Part shown: positions 53,883 to 62,130 of the stretch, piece by piece
Position numbering within the stretch: the first letter of the stretch is position 1
How the letters are laid out: every line of letters begins with the position of its first letter
Source of the DNA: DYMC01 sp035406705
Lineage (GTDB): Bacteria > Verrucomicrobiota > Lentisphaeria > Victivallales > GWF2-50-93
DNA length: 64,000 nt
Reading direction: 5' to 3'
NCBI GenBank assembly: GCA_964426675.1
Contig: CAYRRM010000008.1
Location: 24,861-88,860 of the forward strand
Translations under genes and position numbers: made by a program
The notes under the pieces: model-generated
What the model saw: the letters and a program-made list of their open reading frames with translations, nothing else
Told to the model about the DNA's origin: nothing
The model's database searches: none

Positions 53883-56205
53883 GTTTTAAACTCCTGAGCT
53901 CCCCTGGATACATTGAAACAGTTATCTTTCCATCAATTAAAGTTAAGATTTTTCCTGATACATTATCAATAACTTTCTGGCACTGTGGAAGCTGAACAGA
54001 AACATTTTTTTGGCTTAGAGATGTATTAACAATTCCTGCATATATACCGTTTTTAGGTGTGGAAATTATGCGAAGAATAACCTCTGGATCTGAAGCTGCA
54101 TTGTCCTGTATTTTGCTGGGAAGTGCCGGCAAAGACAGGAATGCAGCATTGAATTTTCGAACATATTCAGGGAATCCTCTATTAAAACTATTACCACTAA
54201 GATAGCCTATAAAACGCGGATCACCATTTGCAAAAGCGCGAGCTTCACTTATCATACAATAAGGTCCAGCTCTCTCTACATCAGCAACAAAATACCCTAA
54301 AACAGGATCATTATTATCATTCATTTCATTCTCATTTAATCCATAGTGTCTTACAATAGCAAGGCCTGATTTTGCTTTGAACTCTTCGAGCGCTTTTTTT
54401 GAAGCTACAGTATAAAGACGATTAAATGAATACGTCAAAATAACACCTTCTACATCTTTATAGTTTTCAGGATCATTCCATGGGCAAGCATGATGCCATT
54501 CATAATCTCCCCACGTAGATGGTTTGCTAAGCAGAGCTTGTAAATACATATCTTCTCGAACTACTTTGTCATAAGAAATGGCTTTTACGAATTTGAAAAA
54601 ATCCTGATAATTATTGAGAAAATTTTCCCATTTAGTGGGATTATCTGTTACAACAACAGTCTGCCATTCCCAAAAATTAGGGATACCTTTTGCTACAACG
54701 GAGGATGGAAGACTTATACCTGGTTCTGATGAATCAGCTGTGTATAAAATTACTGCGTCAGGATTTACCTCTCTGCGAAGGTATTTGCATAGTGCCAGGT
54801 TAAAGTCACGTCTTTTCTGAAACCACCAACTATAATATCCTTCCAGCAACACATTATTATTTTGAAGATCATTCCGACTAATTTGTTTTCCTGTTTCCTT
54901 ATTAAAGATTTCAATATCTTTTGAATTAAAACTTATTGGATTTGCTTCAGGACGCGGTCTGAACCATGCCCCTATAAATTTCCCCTTATCTTTATTGTCT
55001 GTAATTGTAATTTCCAATAATTTTTTAGCATCCTCAATGAAATCTGGATCGACTAAATCCGCATTCGTTAATTGACACCAATTGATGTGAGTATAGTTTT
55101 TTCCTCCTTTTAACGTTTCACATCTTCTTTGACTACCAATTGCAATATTATTATTTTGCCCAATACTACCAGCATATTCATAATATGGTAATATATAAAA
55201 ATCGCTATATTTATTTTTTATCAACTCAAGAATATCATTCCACAATAATGGAGTTGAAGACTGATTATACCAATCATTCCCTCCGTATTTACTTGAATCC
55301 CACCCCTGATTATGTCCAAATTCAAGAAGATCCTTTGAAAATGTATTCATCCCGAGAAAACGCATTAGTCTCAACTTATACTCATACCAATCAGTAGGAT
55401 TATTTATTCCCCTTAATTCGGGTAGCTTTTCATTCTCTTGATGTCCCTGAGATATTACAGCGTCAGACATTTCCTCCCTAAAAAAAATATATCTACGAGG
55501 TAATTCAGGAGGTGGATAGTTTATCTTCTGTTCAAGTAAAGAAAAATCTGTGATTTCAAATAATTTAATTTTTGATACAGCTGCTCCAGCTGACTCAAAA
55601 TTATTTTCAAATCTTAATTGTGCTATTATTACCCAAAAGCCATCTTCAGGGAGGAGTGGGCGTTTTTCAAGACCTCGAGGCCGTTTTATATCCGGAAATC
55701 TGTCATGTAAGAAAAATACCTGAGACCATGTTTGAAATTTTCCACTTAATGGCACTTTCAATGATTCAGGATTGTGATTTACATAAAGTGCTTTTATTGC
55801 ATCTCCAACTGTTGTCCCACTATGAAATCCTCTTGCTGTTTCACATCCCCAATTACAGATAAACATACTACGAGATTTATCGTCTGGAAATTCTATAGAA
55901 AGTATATATGCTTTGCCAGGAATTAAACCAAGTCCTTTACCTACACGATATGCAAAATATTTAGGAGCACCATTATTATTTGGCAAAACTCTACACGCCT
56001 TTCCAAGAATATTTTCAACCTTACTAATACCTTTAGGATAATCGGTAAACATAAATTCCATATTTTCTCTCGAACAATCTATCTCCTGTATAAGAATTTG
56101 TTTTCCATAAGGTTCACCCGCATCCATTAAATCAAAAGCGTAATTAATCTGAAAAAGAAAAAAAATAAGCAAAAATCCAACAACTCTAATAATAAATTTT
56201 TTCAT
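53875..56205 (-). CDS. Large secreted protein, probable (beta/alpha)8-type carbohydrate-active enzyme
   Basis: The 776-residue protein has a signal peptide (MKKFIIRVVGFLLIFFLF, cleavage after NYA) and an N-terminal beta domain (about 25-240) resembling carbohydrate-binding modules. A large middle region follows with barrel-like strands and acidic residues (GMNTFSKDLLEFGHN, DFYILPYYEYAGS, FIGAWFRPRPEANP, AVILYTADSSEP, IPNFWEWQ). A short C-terminal beta domain comes last. I cannot place it in a named GH family. It starts after GGAG and two conserved ATCGTGAACGAT sites lie upstream, so it is probably under a LacI-type repressor. Confidence 0.7.
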   Translation of the reverse strand: MKKFIIRVVGFLLIFFLFQINYAFDLMDAGEPYGKQILIQEIDCSRENMEFMFTDYPKGISKVENILGKACRVLPNNNGAPKYFAYRVGKGLGLIPGKAYILSIEFPDDKSRSMFICNWGCETARGFHSGTTVGDAIKALYVNHNPESLKVPLSGKFQTWSQVFFLHDRFPDIKRPRGLEKRPLLPEDGFWVIIAQLRFENNFESAGAAVSKIKLFEITDFSLLEQKINYPPPELPRRYIFFREEMSDAVISQGHQENEKLPELRGINNPTDWYEYKLRLMRFLGMNTFSKDLLEFGHNQGWDSSKYGGNDWYNQSSTPLLWNDILELIKNKYSDFYILPYYEYAGSIGQNNNIAIGSQRRCETLKGGKNYTHINWCQLTNADLVDPDFIEDAKKLLEITITDNKDKGKFIGAWFRPRPEANPISFNSKDIEIFNKETGKQISRNDLQNNNVLLEGYYSWWFQKRRDFNLALCKYLRREVNPDAVILYTADSSEPGISLPSSVVAKGIPNFWEWQTVVVTDNPTKWENFLNNYQDFFKFVKAISYDKVVREDMYLQALLSKPSTWGDYEWHHACPWNDPENYKDVEGVILTYSFNRLYTVASKKALEEFKAKSGLAIVRHYGLNENEMNDNNDPVLGYFVADVERAGPYCMISEARAFANGDPRFIGYLSGNSFNRGFPEYVRKFNAAFLSLPALPSKIQDNAASDPEVILRIISTPKNGIYAGIVNTSLSQKNVSVQLPQCQKVIDNVSGKILTLIDGKITVSMYPGELRSLKLE

Positions 56206-56250
56206 AAAGCCAACTCCAAATTACCTTAAATCTATAAATTTTACAATTAT

Positions 56251-56262
56251 ATCGTGAACGAT
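56251..56262. promoter_or_regulatory. ATCGTGAACGAT operator-like site, proximal copy
   Basis: ATCGT-GA-ACGAT is an interrupted palindrome with 5-bp arms, 46 bp upstream of the 776-residue gene start. It is identical to the copy 115 bp further away. Confidence 0.55.
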
Positions 56263-56365
56263 TATTATTTTATTTTTCTATTAAATAAAATAAATAACTT
56301 ATATAAAAAGTCAAGAAAAAAATACTATCCAATTTTTAAGTTATATAAAATTATATGTTAATTAT

Positions 56366-56377
56366 ATCGTGAACGAT
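56366..56377. promoter_or_regulatory. ATCGTGAACGAT operator-like site, distal copy
   Basis: Second identical site, 115 bp from the first and 163 bp before the module A start. The spacing would allow looping by a dimeric or tetrameric repressor, or control of both divergent genes. Confidence 0.55.
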
Positions 56378-56440
56378 TGTTAAAACAAAACATTAATAAG
56401 AATTAGAATTGAAAAATAACTTAAAAAATAATGTTAGAAA

Positions 56441-56539
56441 TTCATTTTTTTTTATCCAATTTGACAAAAAAAACACGCGCTAAACTAACACTTTGAAAAT
56501 GAAAAATTAGGACTATAATAAACGCGGAGGAGAGAAAAA
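56441..56539 (+). promoter_or_regulatory. Conserved promoter/leader block A
   Basis: The 99 bp before the module A start are nearly identical to the 99 bp before the module B start, including TTGACAAAAAAAA, CTAAACTAACACTTTGAAAA and GAAAAATTAGGA. Block A has TTGAAA (56493-56498) and TATAAT (56514-56519), 15 bp apart, a short spacer. GGAGGAGAG lies just before the ATG. Confidence 0.7.
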
Positions 56540-58477
56540 ATGAATTGGTTCTCAAGAGTAGCAATTTTATCTGTTGCTACAATGTTGCCTGTTATCTTTA
56601 CTCTGTCGCTTTCAGCGAGTCCATCAGTGACAATGGAGCCAGCAGTAGTGAAGATAGGTGATAAAATTACCGTGACAATTGAATCCGATGGATGGATTCT
56701 CAAGGGCGGTCCAATTGTTAAAGGACCTGCAGAAGGTTCACTCACATCAACTGGCGGAAGATTAACTGCAACAGACCCAGGATATGTCATTGTCTCAACA
56801 TACTGGGTGCACCCCAATGGTAATGGCGGAGAAGAGGAAATGAGTGCAACTGGAACAACAACGGTGATAGACCTTTCAATAAAAACTCCAAGCGATGGAG
56901 ACAAGTTTCTCCACGGCGATAAGGTCTCATACAAGGCGAATGTGGAGCCATCCGGAATATCTGTTGCCGAAGACAGCTGGAAATGGGAGATAATCGAGGG
57001 AAAGGGTGAGGTACTCAAAGAAGAAAAAGATGTCTTCGAAATACTAGGCTTCAACGAAGACACGGACTATGAAGTTCCAGATGATCTTACGGTTCAGGTC
57101 TCGGCAAAAATCGAAGGACTCTATTGTACTGCAACCTGCAAGGTGAAAGAGCTATTCCCGAGAAACGAGGAGATTGATTTTGCGACTACCGATCCTATCC
57201 TTTTGGAAAAAGAATTCGAAATTTTTCATCCAGAGTGGACGTGGGATAGAAGAGACAAGTCGAGAAGCGTATTTATAAGAGGCGCGAAGTTATCACTCAT
57301 TGCTAAATTCAAATTGAAGGAACCACTGACCAATTCTACAAGCATCCAAGGTTTGTATTGCCATGCCACGGGGACAATTCCAAATGCAGGTTCATTCTCT
57401 TGCAAATCCATTCCACTGTCTCAGTCTATTAAAAATGCTGAAACGAGCATTCCAATGAAAGCTGACACAAATCTTCCAGATTACATATACGCATATAATG
57501 GATTTGCCCGGAAAAATCCGACGGTGAAATATCTGTGGTCGTATAGGATTCAAGGCAATCCTTATGAAATTACACCTAAGCCTGACGATAACCAACATCA
57601 CATATACATCACATTGGCAAAACCAGATACAGGTTTCTGCTTCGAGACGATCTTGTATTTGACATGCCTTGCGGCGGAAAAGGATAAGAACGAGCAAAAA
57701 GCAGTAAAAGATATCTGGAATGAGTTCTCTGACCGAACCGTCAAAAAGATAAACAAGCATCAACTGACCTACTACGGGCTTGGCGCTAAAACTCCAGCAC
57801 CGTCCCACTTTTGGAGCACCTATGATCTGATAAAAAATGAAACTGGCCGTTGTGGAAATTGGGCTGGGTTTCTAAAGGAATGTTTTTCTACACATCATAT
57901 TGCTTCAAATTTGGTTGCGATTTATTCTCCAAACAGTGAAGGTTTTCTTGTGAGGAATTGGACATTTGAAAAGCACATTCGCTCAGGTCCCGGCGGATAC
58001 TGCAATACAGAAGCAGAAGGAGACGATGTCCAGATAACCCCGAAAGGTAGTTGGGGCACAATATGTGTAACTCCCGGGGAAAACGGAATGCTGGAGACAC
58101 GACAAGGCGGAAACGACATAAAAGCTGATGGTGTTCTGTCACCCGCTTTTTATCCATATCTCCTTTTGTCCGGAAAATGGGCTGGCAATGGTCCTGATTA
58201 CGGGCGAGTTGACGGCGACACCAAAAATCGGCAAGGTATAGCGGGTCAGGGTAATCCTGAGCCCCCAGAATTCTTCTGGGATCACGGTATTGTTTATCAT
58301 GACGGAAAATTCTATGATCCTTCCTATGGCGGACAACCAGCACCCTCGGAACTTGAATACGAGAATAAAGCCATCAGCGGATTAATAGGTCAAGGAAATG
58401 ATACTAGATATTGGTTGAATATGCCAGTCAGGAAAGATAGAAAAGGGGTGCAAGATTTAAGATTTGATCGTTTTTGA
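56540..58477 (+). CDS. Secreted polymorphic protein A: Ig-like N-domain and transglutaminase-like C-domain
   Basis: The 645-residue protein has a signal peptide (MNWFSRVAILSVATMLPVIF, cleavage near SASP). A beta-rich domain (residues about 27-109) is shared at 78 of 83 positions with protein B. Residues about 120-330 look like further beta domains. The C-terminal part carries a transglutaminase/cysteine-protease-like set: GRCGNWAGFLKECF (Cys at about 437) and DHGIVYHDGKFYDP (His and Asp at about 579-589). It may crosslink, cleave or modify extracellular targets. The next gene encodes a secreted partner. Function inferred only. Confidence 0.72.
   Translation: MNWFSRVAILSVATMLPVIFTLSLSASPSVTMEPAVVKIGDKITVTIESDGWILKGGPIVKGPAEGSLTSTGGRLTATDPGYVIVSTYWVHPNGNGGEEEMSATGTTTVIDLSIKTPSDGDKFLHGDKVSYKANVEPSGISVAEDSWKWEIIEGKGEVLKEEKDVFEILGFNEDTDYEVPDDLTVQVSAKIEGLYCTATCKVKELFPRNEEIDFATTDPILLEKEFEIFHPEWTWDRRDKSRSVFIRGAKLSLIAKFKLKEPLTNSTSIQGLYCHATGTIPNAGSFSCKSIPLSQSIKNAETSIPMKADTNLPDYIYAYNGFARKNPTVKYLWSYRIQGNPYEITPKPDDNQHHIYITLAKPDTGFCFETILYLTCLAAEKDKNEQKAVKDIWNEFSDRTVKKINKHQLTYYGLGAKTPAPSHFWSTYDLIKNETGRCGNWAGFLKECFSTHHIASNLVAIYSPNSEGFLVRNWTFEKHIRSGPGGYCNTEAEGDDVQITPKGSWGTICVTPGENGMLETRQGGNDIKADGVLSPAFYPYLLLSGKWAGNGPDYGRVDGDTKNRQGIAGQGNPEPPEFFWDHGIVYHDGKFYDPSYGGQPAPSELEYENKAISGLIGQGNDTRYWLNMPVRKDRKGVQDLRFDRF
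56618..56866 (+). repeat. Shared N-terminal domain, copy A
   Basis: The 249 bp encoding SPSVTMEP to ATGTTTV are almost identical to 61034-61282. The two copies differ at 5 of 83 residues (Ile/Val, Arg/Thr, Asp/Gly, Pro/Gln, Gly/Asp) and by a few synonymous bases. This indicates recent duplication or gene conversion. Confidence 0.9.
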
Positions 58478-58503
58478 TTTATATTGATAAGGAGTTCAAA
58501 CGG

Positions 58504-60642
58504 ATGAAGGTATTTATTGTATTGATGCTTATGATGCTGACCCTGTTTCCTATTGACGGGGAACAATTTCCTTTCAATATTTATAGAGATGAATACGGAA
58601 GCATATCGGACAGATTCGATCATAAATTCGTTCGAAGAGCAGTCAATGTAGAACAATGGAAAAAGATAGAGTCTTTTAGTCTGGATGATGAAACCAATTA
58701 TGATACCTACGAATTTTATGATATCCCCCCTAAGATGAAAGAATTTAATCTACCAGGTTATTATCTTCTTATTGCAAAGGACGAAGGAAAATCTAAAAAC
58801 ATTGTCTGGTGGCATTGTTGGCGCCGGGCGTGCTTTGATAAACGGTTTGTGTCTTCGTTTGTCAATAAGGACAAGAGCACCCTTATACTGTTCATAGGCG
58901 AAGATAATACGAATTCAAATGAGCTCTCTCGAAAAAGTATTACATTTAGTTCGGGCCTTCTCCATGGAGGAAATATTGAAGTGTTGTCTTTGCATTTTGA
59001 CGAAATAAAAAAATCTACTTTATCTTCTAACACATTAATTATAAATGATGAGGCAATATTATCCAGGGAACATATATTTACCCGAGACAGTTTTTACTTC
59101 CCATTCTTCCCGGCTGATACTAAAAATGAATCTATCGCCGACACTATTCGGACACCAGCTCCCCATCCTGTTACCGGGACGAAGATAGACTTTTCAAGGA
59201 TGTTCCGCGATGTTGAGGATTTAACCTTGACTGATATGAAAATAACTGAGGTCAATGGAAATACTATAACGCTCACATGTAATGCCGAGAATCAGAAATC
59301 ACCTACATATCTTGTCAGATATGATTTGGAGTCAGGCAAATTTCTGAGGGAGAAAAGCGAAAGGATCGAAAAGGAAGGGCTCAAGGAATATCGCAAAGCT
59401 GAGGCAGAAAAATTCAGCGATGAATTTTACAAGCGATTAGATGAGAATCGAGCAAAAAGGGAAAAAAGGGAAATAGCCGAAAGAATGATTTTGACCGATG
59501 CCGTAATTAATTTTACAGCATCTACGGATGAGCTTTTATCATGCATTGACGCTCTAAAGAAGTCCGACACCTGTCAATACGATGAGAGCTTCTATGCAGA
59601 TATTGCCTTTTGTACGCTTTGCTGTCTTGCAGTCAAATCCGGAGAATATCTTAAAGACTCCAGAATAGGGGGAATTCAGGAACTCGCAAAAGCCTACAGC
59701 CTTTGTAATGAGATTGTCACAGGCAAAGAATTATCGCCAGGCACTCTGGCGCGGATGTCGGAAAGAACAAAGAAATGGCGTTACAATCTGGTTTATGACT
59801 GCTTCAACGATGGCATGCTCCTTGTGCCCTACTGGCGTTTCAGTTTTCTCTTGAAACTGAACGAATTTATAGAAAAAAAGGACGACGGAAAATCCTGCAA
59901 GGAATTTAAATCCCTGATCAAGAAAGAGGTGGAAGAATTGTATGCATTAATATCTACTCGTCCTAAACCACCGATAAAAGAGTTCCTTTCCACCTTATCA
60001 GAAAAAGCCACCACAGCACTTGACAATCCATCGATAAAAAGTTTTCTCAACCTGTTGCATGAACAGATCGTAAACCTAAATGCGAAAAAAGACACCGGAA
60101 CAACAGACAGAAAAATCTCAGCTCAGATATCCGACCTGGAGAAGCTCATCTGCCGAACCGATTTGACCAAGCTGTCATCTGCAATTGCGGATGTTCAGAA
60201 AAATAAGAAGGAAAACTCCTCCGACATAGCTCTTGCAGTGCTTATAAATCTTGCGTCTTTCGACAATCTTGACGCATACATCCGTGAAAGTGGAGGAGAT
60301 GTGTCAAAAATACTCGACATATACTCGACTCTTAAGTCTTATCTAAAAATAAATTCACCATGGACCGCAACCGCATTATCTGAGAAAGAAGTCCAAAGAC
60401 AGATGTCAAATGCCAAAAGTTACCTATTCTCCGAACAAAAATTCATGCAGTGCATGAGGGCTATGTTCATCTCAAATTTCTTGCAACTCTCAAAGGGATA
60501 TTCTCAAGAAACAGAGACATTCGCTCTGGATTTTGTCAAATCCCAAGCCTCTATTGCTTCCAAAATTGACATTGATGATGTGCTACCAGCCGATTTGAGG
60601 GCACTGTTAGAGCAGGTGACAGAGGAAAACGAAACAAATTAG
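58504..60642 (+). CDS. Large secreted partner of module A, unknown function
   Basis: The start is the ATG at 58504 after AAGGAG nine bases upstream; a TTG 30 bp earlier lacks a ribosome site. The 712-residue protein has a signal peptide (MKVFIVLMLMMLTLFPIDG). The first half has beta-like segments (TLILFIGEDN, HGGNIEVLSLHFDEIK) and the second half is long charged helices, some probably coiled coil. It is not related to the partner in module B. A frameshift in AAAA near 60625 would extend it by 17 codons to 60692. A role as inhibitor, carrier or co-effector of protein A is possible. Confidence 0.6.
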   Translation: MKVFIVLMLMMLTLFPIDGEQFPFNIYRDEYGSISDRFDHKFVRRAVNVEQWKKIESFSLDDETNYDTYEFYDIPPKMKEFNLPGYYLLIAKDEGKSKNIVWWHCWRRACFDKRFVSSFVNKDKSTLILFIGEDNTNSNELSRKSITFSSGLLHGGNIEVLSLHFDEIKKSTLSSNTLIINDEAILSREHIFTRDSFYFPFFPADTKNESIADTIRTPAPHPVTGTKIDFSRMFRDVEDLTLTDMKITEVNGNTITLTCNAENQKSPTYLVRYDLESGKFLREKSERIEKEGLKEYRKAEAEKFSDEFYKRLDENRAKREKREIAERMILTDAVINFTASTDELLSCIDALKKSDTCQYDESFYADIAFCTLCCLAVKSGEYLKDSRIGGIQELAKAYSLCNEIVTGKELSPGTLARMSERTKKWRYNLVYDCFNDGMLLVPYWRFSFLLKLNEFIEKKDDGKSCKEFKSLIKKEVEELYALISTRPKPPIKEFLSTLSEKATTALDNPSIKSFLNLLHEQIVNLNAKKDTGTTDRKISAQISDLEKLICRTDLTKLSSAIADVQKNKKENSSDIALAVLINLASFDNLDAYIRESGGDVSKILDIYSTLKSYLKINSPWTATALSEKEVQRQMSNAKSYLFSEQKFMQCMRAMFISNFLQLSKGYSQETETFALDFVKSQASIASKIDIDDVLPADLRALLEQVTEENETN

Positions 60643-60855
60643 ATGCATTAACAAAGGATGATTACAGAGAATATATTGAGGAGATTTTCTGAACTCGGAG
60701 CAGGTTACCGGAAGTTCATTCGGAAAAGAACACAATGCCTGGCAGTGGGCATATGCCGAGCCAGACCTCATTCCATGGTTATTTTCCCACAAAAGAGATG
60801 AAAGTCTTAATCCACATTCACAATAAGCAACCTCGCATTCATCTCTACAAAAAAA
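60643..60855. other. Scar between modules A and B
   Basis: No intact gene is present. In the frame shifted by one base the 722-codon reading continues as NKLDALTKDDYREYIEEIF to a TGA at 60690-60692. An esterase-like tail follows at 60680-60826. Together they suggest a gene-end frameshift and a fragment left by recombination between modules. Confidence 0.45.
60680..60826 (+). pseudogene. C-terminal fragment of an alpha/beta-hydrolase-type esterase
   Basis: A 48-codon frame ending at TAA 60824-60826 reads FGKEHNAWQWAYAEPDLIPW then LFSHKR. This resembles the end of secreted esterase or prolyl-oligopeptidase-like proteins, where a catalytic His is followed by A-W and a terminal W-L-x-x-x-R. There is no start codon or ribosome site. 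It is a truncated remnant. Confidence 0.45.
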
Positions 60856-60954
60856 TTCATTTTTTTGAAATCCAATTTGACAAAAAAAACGCGTACTAAA
60901 CTAACACTTTGAAAATGAAAAATTAGGATTATAATAAAAACTAATAGGGAGAAA
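60856..60954 (+). promoter_or_regulatory. Conserved promoter/leader block B
   Basis: This block aligns with block A over its full 99 bp. It contains TTGACAAAAAAAACGCG, CTAAACTAACACTTTGAAAA, TATAAT (60929-60934) and AGGGAGAAA before the ATG at 60955. The equal length of the two blocks fixes the module B start. Confidence 0.7.
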
Positions 60955-62128
60955 ATGAAGGGTTTTATGGGGAGAAAGGTATTTTTTTTCAGTTTTCGCG
61001 ACGTTGTCCTGCCTTGTGGTCTCGATTTTCGCGAGTCCATCAGTGACAATGGAGCCAGCAGTAGTCAAGGTAGGTGATAAAATTACCGTGACAATCGAAT
61101 CCGATGGATGGATTCTCAAGGGTGGTCCAATTGTTAAAGGACCTGCAGAAGGTTCACTCACATCAACTGGCGGAACATTAACTGCAACAGGCCAAGGATA
61201 TGTCATCGTCTCAACATACTGGGTGCACCCCAACGGCAATGATGGAGAAGAGGAAATGAGCGCAACCGGAACAACAACGGTGGTAACGGTCGAAATCACT
61301 AAGTGTCCTGACAGGATGCTTGTCGAAGGGAAATTCATTGTCAAAGCTGAGGCAAAGCCTGATATCTCAGATGCTCGCTACACTTGGTTCTTCAATGGGC
61401 GAAACAAGGATTTTGACCCTAACCCAACGGGAACCAAGACAACTCAGTTTAACCCCAAGAAAGTAACGTCTGGTGCCGTAAAATCATTCATTACCGTAAA
61501 ATACTCTGTTGTTGAAGATCAAAAAGAAGAAAAGGTTACAAGATGCGAATACTTCAAAAAATTACGTGATCTCCTGGGGCCTGGGGTGATTCAAAGAGAT
61601 GGAGGCAACTATTATACATGTGAATCAAATACATGTTCCAGATTCGACGAAGAAAATATTGTGCATTATGCATTTTATGCTTTATTTCAATATGAGCTTT
61701 ATGACCAGTATAGAGAATTTCTTGGAGAAAGTGAGCAAGGCGGTTCTATCCCATATGTGAAGGAAACGCATACGGAAAAACCTTACAGCGTCTTTCTTAA
61801 TGAGCTTAATTTTACAGATGATTGGACAGCGATAGATGATTGTAAGATGGGTAGCGGCCAAAACGACCAAGAAGAAGGTGACGAGGTATCATTTCCATTT
61901 CAATTCAGACTTCTTGCCTCGGAAAATCTGGTTAGAAATTTCGATGTAGCTAATCACGTCCATCTTGACTGGCTTGCCAGCGTTCAAGAAGGGAAGCATG
62001 AACAGGAAACAGTTGAACACGAACTGACAAGTTATTTTCTAGATGTTGTAAGGGAGAAAAGGAATAACAAATTGATTAGCTTCAAACTTAAGACTTCATA
62101 CATACGTGTGGGTCATTTTATCAAGTAA
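60955..62128 (+). pseudogene. Secreted polymorphic protein B with frameshift in signal-peptide T8 tract
   Basis: The ATG at 60955, behind AGGGAGAAA and in register with block A, opens MKGFMGRKVFFF but leaves frame at a run of eight T (60982-60989). Removing one T gives MKGFMGRKVFFSVFATL then VVSIFASPSV, a proper signal peptide joined to the shared domain. The in-frame remainder (61004-62128 from a TTG, 374 codons) has the shared N-domain, then an unrelated C-terminal part with several cysteines and no recognised fold. It could be a pseudogene, a slippage-switched gene or a base-call error. Confidence 0.65.
61034..61282 (+). repeat. Shared N-terminal domain, copy B
   Basis: Second copy of the 249-bp block at 56618-56866. 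After this point the two proteins share no further sequence. Confidence 0.9.
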
Positions 62129-62130
62129 GA

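Larger units (their letters stand above)
56206..56440. promoter_or_regulatory. Divergent control region with two identical operator-like sites
   Basis: This AT-rich gap separates the divergent 776-residue gene from module A. It contains ATCGTGAACGAT twice (56251-56262 and 56366-56377), each in the context AATTATATCGTGAACGATT. The minus-strand sequence of each repeat includes TATAAT, which in the 56251 copy lies at a suitable distance for the 776-residue gene. Nothing else is readable here. Confidence 0.5.

Noticed and set aside
56461..56466. TTGACA as the -35 box of the cassette leader
   Set aside because: No -10 lies at 16-18 bp; the only TATAAT is 47 bp further on. TTGAAA at 56493 pairs with it only at 15 bp. 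The true promoter cannot be fixed.
57392..58343. Overlapping minus-strand frames of 138 and 151 codons in cassette A
   Set aside because: They are antisense to a gene with signal peptide and transglutaminase-like motifs and have no start signals.
60901..61344. 147-codon minus-strand frame spanning the start of protein B; a similar frame runs through the start of protein A
   Set aside because: The similarity of the two antisense frames is explained by the duplicated sense domain.
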